In this document: in pieces, positions 1 through 5,828 of the stretch
Layout of the letters: each line of letters starts with the position of its first letter
How positions within the stretch are numbered: the stretch's first letter is position 1
Source: Mariniphaga sp964398855
Lineage (GTDB): Bacteria; Bacteroidota; Bacteroidia; Bacteroidales; Prolixibacteraceae
DNA: 18,652 nt
Assembly: GCA_964398855.1 (NCBI GenBank)
Contig: CAYNOQ010000046.1
Span: 1-18,652 of the forward strand
Reading direction: 5' to 3'
Notes under the pieces: model-generated
Database searches by the model: none
The model's input: only the letters and a program-made list of their open reading frames with translations
Told to the model about the DNA's origin: nothing
Position numbers and translations under genes: made by a program

Positions 1-63
1 CGCCATCTCTCCTCTAATACTCCACGGGAATCTCCACTTAGGGCAAACATGCGGATAATCATT
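1..63. repeat. Partial copy of a dispersed palindromic repeat (copy 1)
   Basis: Positions 1-27 and 51-63 match the right arm and tail of the repeat at 5563-5603. Shared blocks are CGCCA(T/C)CTCTCCTC, TAATACTCCA and CGGATAATCATT. Copy 1 lacks CTT after the first block and carries about 24 extra bases between the last two. The left palindrome arm would lie before the window. The repeat ends 4 bp from the left end of the IS66-like element. The function is unknown; its place just after genes on the minus strand fits a terminator or REP-like element. Confidence 0.6.
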
Positions 64-67
64 AAAT

Positions 68-80
68 GTAATTATTTACC
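68..80 (+). repeat. IS66 left terminal inverted repeat
   Basis: GTAATTATTTACC, the exact reverse complement of 1464-1476. It begins with the GTAA typical of IS66 ends. Confidence 0.8.
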
Positions 81-87
81 AGGTACT

Positions 88-1167
88 TTAACTATTTAAA
101 AAGTTATGTCCTTCAAAAGTAGTACATAATTCTGAGAATACATTTTGCTGATTCTTTCTGGCAGTAGATATGACCCCCTCAATCCTTGCATATATTTCGG
201 CACCTTTAAAAATTCTAAAACAGTTTGATATTTTTTGTTTGACCTTTGCCGGTCTGCTCTCTCTCTCTGCCAGATTGTTTGTAAATGGCACTTCCGGGTT
301 GAAAGCAAATGCCAGTATGGATTTATTACTTTGGATTGCCCCGGCGCCACGTTTTTCGTGTACAAACAGGTAAGTGTATAAAAGGGAGGTGGCTGTGTGT
401 AGCCAATGAAGTTTTCCTGCTGTGCGTATTCCTGTTTCATTGATGTGTGCTACCTTTTGCTCAACTATTTTTGATTTGATGATTTGCTCGCTTTGCTCAA
501 GATTTTCATAACACCTTTTCCCGGGCTGATAGATGGTCGATTCATTCATCGGGTAACCGAACAAGTCGCTGAACAACCCTTGTATCTTTTTGTATGGAAG
601 CCTGTAATGAACATTCAACAATACAGCAAATGCCTTTGCATTGTTGCCATATTGAACCGGGGCATTGACTCCCTGTGGGGCAGTTCCTTTTTGCTCTTGT
701 CCGCAAACAGAGCACAAGGCTTGAAATATCCGGTATTCGGTAATTTCAAGTCTGGGCGGCGGAAGTTCAAAAACCTGACGTTTTTCTGCCAGTTCTAATT
801 CTTCTTTTGTAAATCCATGTCCGCAACTGCAGAGCCCGGGTGAACAAAACTCAATTTTATCAGGGGAATCAACCTGTCGCAATGTCTTGCCTTCGTGCCC
901 TTTTTGTCCTCCATGATTGCTGTTCTTGCTTTTTGAAAAAGCCGGCTTAATACTTCTCTTGTTATAACCATCGCTCGAAGGCAGTTGGTTGCTGTTATGG
1001 CTGTTGCTGTTTAAACGGGCTTTCAACGCTGCAATTTCGGTTCTCAATAAAGCATTTTCGGCATTTTCATCGCACAAGGCTTTATTCTCTTTCTCCAGCA
1101 AGCTAACCCGCTTGTTTAGCGCTTCAAGCTGACAGATTAAGTTTTGTATCGTTATTCTTCTATCCAT
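88..1167 (-). pseudogene. IS66-family transposase, internally deleted and catalytically dead
   Basis: The 359-residue product still shows IS66 order: a leucine-zipper-like coiled coil (about 17-52), a Gly/Lys-rich linker with GGQKGHEGK, a cysteine zinc finger (C108, C113, C115, C152, C155), the start of the DDE domain (KLHWLHTA, YLFVHEKRG) and the C-terminal block (FNPEVPFTNNLAER, EGHNF). Two defects are visible. The usual HxDETG has become HINETG, so the first catalytic Asp is Asn243. At about residue 285, KSIL joins directly to FAFNPEVPF, removing the roughly 100 or more residues that normally lie between and carry the second catalytic Asp. The deletion stays in frame. I chose ATG at 1167; a GTG at 1191 would add eight residues. 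It cannot be an active transposase, but could still bind element ends. Confidence 0.85.
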
Positions 1168-1191
1168 AACTTTAACCAAAAATAGTGACAC

Positions 1192-1463
1192 AGGATGCTA
1201 AAACCAAAAAAATACATCTAAAGTTATCAAACTCAAAAACCGTAAATTGTTGATATTGCATGATTTTAAAATTTTATGTCACCAGGAAGGAAGTATTTGA
1301 AAACAACTTCCGGAAAATTGAAAATATGAAAATCTCAGAGGGGTAAAAAACAGGAAAAACAAGAACTTATTCACTGCCTTTTGTGAACAACTAAAAATTG
1401 TTGAAAAATTGAAGCCAAGTGTTCATAACAAATAATCTGAGTGCTTTTTTAATCTCTTGGGCA
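1192..1463. other. Non-coding interior of the IS66 derivative
   Basis: This AT-rich stretch between the transposase start and the right inverted repeat should hold tnpA/tnpB in a full element. I find no reading frame resembling the TnpB signature and no other gene. Only short AT-rich stem-loops are visible. Confidence 0.5.
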
Positions 1464-1476
1464 GGTAAATAATTAC
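1464..1476 (-). repeat. IS66 right terminal inverted repeat
   Basis: GGTAAATAATTAC, the perfect inverse of 68-80. The element ends 50 bp beyond the stop of the GH20-like gene (1526). Confidence 0.8.
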
Positions 1477-1503
1477 ACGATTTTTCATATTATACATAGC
1501 TTA

Positions 1504-1527
1504 AAAAACTCTTAGAAGCAAGTTTTT
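1504..1527 (-). terminator. Possible intrinsic terminator after the GH20-like gene
   Basis: Read on the minus strand, AAAAACT and AGTTTTT flank a 10-nt loop, and the right arm runs into six U. The stem overlaps the TAA stop at 1528-1526. It is AT-rich and weak, but correctly placed for the end of the PHP/GH20-like transcript. Confidence 0.35.
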
Positions 1528-2629
1528 AATAATATTTTTCTTTAGCTTTTTTCATAATGTCGATTGCTTTATAGTGAACATCAAAACAGGGATTAAGTGT
1601 TGGCATCCAGACAGTCTGCATAAAACCTTTCAACCTTTCGGGAGCAATGATATTCCTGTTATGTTTTACCAATCTTTCCAGATTGCCATCATTATTCCAA
1701 TGCCCATTCAACCAGATACTTCCTGCAGGCACTTGGTCATAGCCGTGCTCTTCTAAATCTATAAAAGCTTGAGCAATCACATCGTTAGGTTCGCTCTTTT
1801 CATTGAAAGTAAATCCCTGTTCTTCATAATTCCAGTTACTTTGAAGTACGGTTTTAGGCATTTTACGAAAAAATTCTTCTTTATTCCGCCATGCATTATC
1901 CGACCAAATCCAACTACGCACATTGTTTCGCTCTACCTGTTCAACCAAATAATAGAAATCTTTCCACCAAAGGTCTCCCTGACGTATTGTCACGTAGCGA
2001 TAATCTGACTGATGCCCATAGGTTTCCTCATCCATTCCGATATGAAAAAACCGTGGCTTATCAAATATTCCAATTACTTCTTCAATTAAATCTTTACAAA
2101 CCCTATAATAGACATCTGAGGAAAGTGTGTATTGGTACTTTCCCAACCATGCTTTATGTCCTGCCGAAAAATTGAGTTTGGGAATGGGTTCAATACCCAA
2201 GTTACGGATTTGTGCCAATTTATTTTTCAGATGTTGCACTGTCCATGCATTTTTAACGCCTATTTCCGGGTGACTTTCATATTTTACTCCATCTCCCAAA
2301 TCAATAATAACCATATTTAAACCCGAATCTGACATTTTTTTCATAATTGTATCCCAAACAGACTCCTCACATGTCAGCTCCGGATGATAATATAATGCCC
2401 AATCAGTTACTTGCTCGTCATTATATTCGGGCGAGTATGTTTCAGTATTGTATTTCTCGGGTGTATAATCCTTCCACATGTTATAGCTCAGATGGACTAA
2501 ACTGGCCCAAATTGTATCATTATCTCTCAACTGCTTTTCCTCTTTTATCTGTGAAAAAGAAAGATTTGGTAAATTTACAGCAACACCCGCAAAACTGAGT
2601 TGCTTAATAAATTCTCTTCGATTTGTCAT
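1526..2629 (-). CDS. Tat-exported GH20-like TIM-barrel protein (putative glycosidase)
   Basis: The 367-residue protein starts with a twin-arginine signal (NRREFIKQLSFAGVAV), which suggests export of a folded protein. The body reads as a (beta/alpha)8 barrel: a first strand ending MVIIDLGDG (about 106-113), GIEPIPKLNFSAGH (145-158), FFHIGMDEE (194-202), SWIWSDNAW (239-247), QSNWNY (263-268) and FMQTVWMP (336-343). HIGMDE resembles the HxGGDE catalytic motif of family 20 hexosaminidases, where the Asp-Glu pair drives substrate-assisted catalysis; here that would be D200 and E201. The Met replacing Gly and the short length (no GH20b-type N-terminal domain) make it a divergent relative, so the reaction is inferred. 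It follows the PHP gene by 10 bp and is probably co-transcribed with it. Confidence 0.6.
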   Translation of the reverse strand: MTNRREFIKQLSFAGVAVNLPNLSFSQIKEEKQLRDNDTIWASLVHLSYNMWKDYTPEKYNTETYSPEYNDEQVTDWALYYHPELTCEESVWDTIMKKMSDSGLNMVIIDLGDGVKYESHPEIGVKNAWTVQHLKNKLAQIRNLGIEPIPKLNFSAGHKAWLGKYQYTLSSDVYYRVCKDLIEEVIGIFDKPRFFHIGMDEETYGHQSDYRYVTIRQGDLWWKDFYYLVEQVERNNVRSWIWSDNAWRNKEEFFRKMPKTVLQSNWNYEEQGFTFNEKSEPNDVIAQAFIDLEEHGYDQVPAGSIWLNGHWNNDGNLERLVKHNRNIIAPERLKGFMQTVWMPTLNPCFDVHYKAIDIMKKAKEKYY

Positions 2630-2639
2630 AAAAATTAAA

Positions 2640-3899
2640 TTATCCGGTAATGAATCTTATTGGCTGGCTAAAAATCCGTTCGTTGCCGTTTTCGGCTTCC
2701 ACACGAATATATTTAATAGTCGGAACATTATTCACATCAAAAGGTATTGTGAATTTTGCATGTGAGACACCATCATTTTTTGAAATGTCTTTGTCTGTTA
2801 TAAAAGTAATATTTGACTTTGAGTTTACTTCAATGATCAATTGTTCTTTTTTCAAAGATATCTTTTTAAAGATTATATCTCTGCTGCCAAATTGCGAACC
2901 GAAAAAGACACCATCCCTGTAGGCTTTAAGACAATTGTATTCTGTATAATCATCTGTAAGCAGAATATTAAAACCACCCTGAAAATCATTCACTTGAACC
3001 CCCCAGTCAGGAACAAGAAAACCCAGACATCTTCTACCTGTTGTCAGTATTTCATCCCATAACTTTAAATCCCAGTCTGTGGTACTATATATTTCAATTC
3101 CTAAAACACGGGGATCAAAATCTAACATTTCCTCAATCAAGAACTGCGGCAGATTACTTTTGTCATTTTCATTTGTCCATGTCGGATGATTTATCGTAAT
3201 TCCTCCACCGTCATCAAAAAGGAGCTGGTCAAATATTTCTCGAAATGCCTCTTGCCATGTCAGTCCAGTTCCATAAGAAAAATCACCACCACCCCAAAAA
3301 GTTTTGAAATTATTTCGGGCATCAAAAGTACCACTACTATAAAGCGATCCCGGTGCGCAGATATGCACATTTCCACTGATATTTGTAAAGGCGTGATGCT
3401 CTGCATTTGGAGAAAAGATTATATCTTCTGGAATATTTTTAAAAATTAAATCTCCAATTTCAAAAGGAAACTCCTTTTGCCTTTCCTCAGACAAAGACTC
3501 ATACCATCCTGTTTCTTTGTCCATTATCACTTTATTCCACTCAATTGGACCTTCAACATAAGTAGGGGCACCATTTTGAGGAAGTCTCATTACGCCAAAA
3601 TCCTGTTTAACGCGAAATTGATTTTCACGAATCCGGTTTATCGGATAATATGGAGCCGAGGGATAATAATTGCTTACAGGCAAATGCCGGTATCCTAATT
3701 CATAAGCTCGGTCAAGTCCCTGCTGGTTTGTGATGTGAATATGACTCGTTGATGGGATGTAATTTACTTTTTCCCAATCAACATTCTGATAAGGATTCTC
3801 AATCTGATATTTTCCGTGGAATGCCTCATTACATGACATACAGAATACCAATCCGGCTATTCCTGTAATTTTTAAAAAATATTTCCTGTTCATACTCAT
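2640..3899 (-). CDS. PHP-domain-like metallohydrolase, exported (probable lipoprotein)
   Basis: From ATG at 3899 the product has 419 residues. It begins with a signal rich in hydrophobic residues and an Arg-Lys Tat-like start (NRKYFLK), ending at a lipobox-like CMSC with Cys23. The body has PHP-superfamily metal-binding landmarks in order: TSHIHI (H53, H55), AEHHAF (E167, H168, H169), ITINHPTW (H238), GIEIY (E269) and PDWG (D298). Known PHP proteins hydrolyse phosphoesters, or other bonds, with two or three metals. The last motif has Asp-Trp-Gly instead of the usual Asp-x-His, so one metal ligand may differ. The C-terminal 80 residues look like a beta-sandwich. A second ATG at 3893 is also possible. 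The gene is 10 bp upstream of the GH20-like gene and has a candidate promoter of its own at 4133-4163. Confidence 0.62.
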   Translation of the reverse strand: MSMNRKYFLKITGIAGLVFCMSCNEAFHGKYQIENPYQNVDWEKVNYIPSTSHIHITNQQGLDRAYELGYRHLPVSNYYPSAPYYPINRIRENQFRVKQDFGVMRLPQNGAPTYVEGPIEWNKVIMDKETGWYESLSEERQKEFPFEIGDLIFKNIPEDIIFSPNAEHHAFTNISGNVHICAPGSLYSSGTFDARNNFKTFWGGGDFSYGTGLTWQEAFREIFDQLLFDDGGGITINHPTWTNENDKSNLPQFLIEEMLDFDPRVLGIEIYSTTDWDLKLWDEILTTGRRCLGFLVPDWGVQVNDFQGGFNILLTDDYTEYNCLKAYRDGVFFGSQFGSRDIIFKKISLKKEQLIIEVNSKSNITFITDKDISKNDGVSHAKFTIPFDVNNVPTIKYIRVEAENGNERIFSQPIRFITG

Positions 3900-4083
3900 A
3901 AAAAATAGAGTTTTTAAAATTAAATGATATATCATTAGATAATTGACTTCCTGAATAATACGACTAAGGAGTTTTATAACAAAAATTCAATATCTAACTT
4001 TAAAGAACTTAAATTCACTAAAGTCATTCTTAAATTTCACAAATGAAGTTGTTTAAAGTTGAACTATTAAAAGACACTATCCC

Positions 4084-4102
4084 ACAAAATGTTTCATTTT
4101 GT
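4084..4102. other. Short perfect hairpin in the PHP leader
   Basis: ACAAAATG (4084-4091), loop TTT, CATTTTGT (4095-4102). It lies downstream of the candidate -7 box at 4133 on the minus strand, so it would be in the 5' leader of the PHP transcript or act as an operator. It lacks the U-run of a clear terminator. Confidence 0.35.
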
Positions 4103-4132
4103 TGCTTTTAGCAATAATTTCAGAGCAACGTA

Positions 4133-4163
4133 CAAACTTAAGCATGAAAAAACAACCCTGCAA
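4133..4163 (-). promoter_or_regulatory. Candidate Bacteroidota promoter for PHP-GH20-like pair
   Basis: On the minus strand, TTG at 4163-4161 is followed after 20 bp by TAAGTTTG (4140-4133), matching the -33 TTG / -7 TAnnTTTG consensus. Start of transcription would fall near 4126, giving a leader of about 230 nt before the ATG at 3899. Confidence 0.42.
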
Positions 4164-4183
4164 CTTTCTTTTCAAGATTCAGG

Positions 4184-5404
4184 CTATTTTTTCAGCCACC
4201 GGTTCAGATGATTAATTGGTGACTCAACAACAAACTTATAAAATTTTGAAGCAGGCAGTTTATCCAAATCCACGACAAATTCAGTTTTTCCCACCGGCAC
4301 AGCGCCCAGTTCAGTCCATTCATCCTTCCCGCCGGTATTAAAATTATTCGTTGATGTTGCATAGACAGTAGCGGGCTGATCAGAATAGGACTTCCAGGTG
4401 AGATACACCAGATTGTCATAAGGTAAAGTTTTTAAATCATATATTCCTGCACTGCCGGTGAATGGAATTCCGTCCTGTTCCCATAGAATATCACGTGGAA
4501 TGGTAAATCCCATGAACTGACTTATTGAAGGAGAAATATCAATAATTGACAAATATTCACTGTTAAAATGGCTATTTGTCTCAACATTGGTGGAAATCCA
4601 TATCGTTCTCTCGCGAAGGGATTGCCCGCCGTGTCCGTGCCCGCTTTCCGTTCTGCCATGGTCTGTTAAAATCACTACCATCCACTCTTCATCGAAATTG
4701 GCTTCCCGGTATTTCACAGCTTCCCAGATGCGCTCCACCTGCCGGTCGGCTTTCAGCACATATTCATCAAAGTGCCCGCTGTTTCCCACCTGATGCCCTA
4801 CTGCATCAGTGTACCACAAGTAAACCCAGCTTAAATCGGGGGCATCATTCCGGATTCCATCGGCAGCCTCTTTGGAAACGTGCTCATCTATTTCAAAAAT
4901 ATGCAAGCTATTTTCCTTGTTGGGGAAAAGTGTTTTATCGTTTTCAAAACCATCTTTTGCAAAATCCATTTGGAGATTATTGGTTTCCGGTTTATCCTCT
5001 CCCACCAGAACTGTCCGGTTGTCAAGCCAGCTTGAGTAAATTGCCGTTTTATAATCTTTTTTCTGCTCTTTGGCAATTCGAAAAATTGTCCAATAGTTGT
5101 AATTTGGTTTCAGATCGGAATTACCCGTTACATTGTGTTTATTCACCCACGATGAAGTCAGCAGATTGGTGTAGCAAATGGCAGAAACAGTTTGGGTTTC
5201 GGAATAACCGCCAATTTCACCGCCTGTGTAGGCGCGTGAATAACCGCCTTGCGATGCAATCTCGAAAATTGCCTTAGGCTGAAGCCGCTCAATCTGATCG
5301 GCAGGAATTCCGTCAACAATAACATAAACTGCTTTGCGGGTTTTTGCTGAAAGTGATAAAAAAGATAAAACCAGCAGAATCGTAAAAAAGCTTATTTTTT
5401 TCAT
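4184..5404 (-). CDS. Exported NPP-type phosphodiesterase (alkaline phosphatase superfamily)
   Basis: From ATG at 5404 the protein has 406 residues and a clean Sec signal peptide (MKKISFFTILLVLSFLSLSA). It carries type I phosphodiesterase / nucleotide pyrophosphatase motifs: VYVIVDG (metal Asp31), SAICYTN (likely nucleophile Thr79), YTDAVGHQ (D200, H204), LTDHGRTESGHGHGG (D248, H249, H256/H258). These make a complete two-zinc site, so it should be active on phosphodiesters or phosphomonoesters in the periplasm or outside. About 70 C-terminal residues after the catalytic core look like an added beta-sandwich. The upstream ATG at 5428 would put eight residues before the signal, so 5404 is preferred. 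The gene lies downstream of the metallophosphoesterase across a 200-bp gap with two hairpins. The substrate cannot be told from sequence. Confidence 0.83.
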   Translation of the reverse strand: MKKISFFTILLVLSFLSLSAKTRKAVYVIVDGIPADQIERLQPKAIFEIASQGGYSRAYTGGEIGGYSETQTVSAICYTNLLTSSWVNKHNVTGNSDLKPNYNYWTIFRIAKEQKKDYKTAIYSSWLDNRTVLVGEDKPETNNLQMDFAKDGFENDKTLFPNKENSLHIFEIDEHVSKEAADGIRNDAPDLSWVYLWYTDAVGHQVGNSGHFDEYVLKADRQVERIWEAVKYREANFDEEWMVVILTDHGRTESGHGHGGQSLRERTIWISTNVETNSHFNSEYLSIIDISPSISQFMGFTIPRDILWEQDGIPFTGSAGIYDLKTLPYDNLVYLTWKSYSDQPATVYATSTNNFNTGGKDEWTELGAVPVGKTEFVVDLDKLPASKFYKFVVESPINHLNRWLKK

Positions 5405-5494
5405 AGTCAATACTTTAATGTTACTCATTTAAATTTCTGTTATTCTTATAATGTATATCCGCGACTTTACCCTATGTAAATCTCACACAAGTAG

Positions 5495-5517
5495 ATTCCC
5501 AACCTACGGTTGGGAAT
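5495..5517. repeat. Perfect 10-bp hairpin, ATTCCC-N11-GGGAAT type
   Basis: ATTCCCAACC (5495-5504), loop TAC, GGTTGGGAAT (5508-5517), followed by GACGG. The ATTCCC...GGGAAT plan with a following GACG resembles common REP-like repeats and the dRS3 repeats known in Neisseria (ATTCCC-N8-GGGAAT), though the spacing differs. Only one copy is seen here. Confidence 0.5.
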
Positions 5518-5541
5518 GACGGTTCATTAAGGTAGAAGAGT

Positions 5542-5603
5542 GAGGAGAGGTGGCGGCAGAGCCGCCACCTCTCCTCCTTTAATACTCCATACGGATAATC
5601 ATT
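5542..5603. repeat. Dispersed palindromic repeat (copy 2) with 16-bp perfect stem
   Basis: GAGGAGAGGTGGCGGC (5542-5557), loop AGA, and the exact inverse at 5561-5576 form a very stable GC-rich stem in an AT-rich region. The tail 5577-5603 (TAATACTCCA, CGGATAATCATT) is shared with 1-63. It ends 3 bp short of the stop codon of the out-of-frame sorting domain, so in RNA it would fold right after the metallophosphoesterase message. A terminator or mRNA-stabilising role is plausible. Confidence 0.65.
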
Positions 5604-5606
5604 TTC

Positions 5607-5828
5607 TTATAATATCAAAATTCTTCTAATCTGATTGCCCACACGCACTATATATACATTTGGGTTAAAACAGTTTGTTGGTATAGAGACAAAATCTTTA
5701 AAAGAAAATTGTTTAACCACCACTCCGTTCAAATTATAAATTTTGCCCGACTCCATTCGGTTACTCTCATAAAATATTTTTAAATTATTGTTTTTTGAAT
5801 CATATTGTATTTCAAGTGCTATTTTATC
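5607..5828 (-). pseudogene. T9SS type A C-terminal sorting domain, out of frame with the metallophosphoesterase
   Basis: Reading the minus strand from GAT at 5828 gives an open stretch of 73 codons to TAA at 5609-5607. It contains the typical Por-secretion tail: SGKIYNLNGVVVKQF, a middle FVSIPTN, then PNVYIVRVGNQIRRILIL at the very end. This tail directs export through the type IX system and surface attachment. It follows directly on the metallophosphoesterase but is shifted by one base at a run of ten A (mRNA sense, 5838-5829). Eleven A would fuse the two frames, replacing the last residues IK with D-K-I-A-L-E. It has no start of its own: the same frame has TGA just before the A run. It is either a real frameshift, a sequencing error, or a slippage-dependent fusion. 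Confidence 0.8.

Larger units (their letters stand above)
68..1476 (-). mobile_element. Degenerate IS66-family insertion element (1,409 bp)
   Basis: The element is bounded by perfect 13-bp terminal inverted repeats, GTAATTATTTACC at 68-80 and its reverse complement at 1464-1476. The GTAA start is the hallmark end of IS66-family elements. It holds one transposase remnant and no tnpA or tnpB accessory gene, so it is much shorter than a typical IS66 element of over 2 kb. The 8-bp flanks, CATTAAAT on the left and ACGATTTT on the right, do not match, so no target duplication is visible. The transposase has lost catalytic parts, so the element could move only if a related full-length element supplied transposase. 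Confidence 0.82.
3900..4183. other. Intergenic region between NPP and PHP genes
   Basis: This 284-bp AT-rich gap holds a candidate promoter (4133-4163) and an 8-bp perfect hairpin (4084-4102), both listed separately. No coding frame is credible here. Confidence 0.6.
5405..5606. other. Intergenic region with two palindromes
   Basis: The gap between the sorting-domain stop (5607) and the NPP start holds the hairpins at 5495-5517 and 5542-5576 and no coding frame. I see no TAnnTTTG box on the minus strand, so NPP is either read through from upstream or has a non-consensus promoter. Confidence 0.6.

Noticed and set aside
1192..1463. Possible tnpB remnant or CRISPR-like repeats in the IS66 interior
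   Set aside because: No TnpB-like text was found in the frames I read, and there are no regularly spaced direct repeats.
4576..5277. Open frame of 233 codons on the plus strand
   Set aside because: It lies fully antisense to the NPP gene, whose catalytic motifs are all intact. The translated text is rich in Cys, His, Pro and Ser with no domain pattern, as expected from the reverse strand.
5819..5828. Treating the metallophosphoesterase stop as a natural end with unrelated DNA beyond
   Set aside because: The following 73 codons spell a sorting tail with the right length, order and end position, so chance is unlikely.
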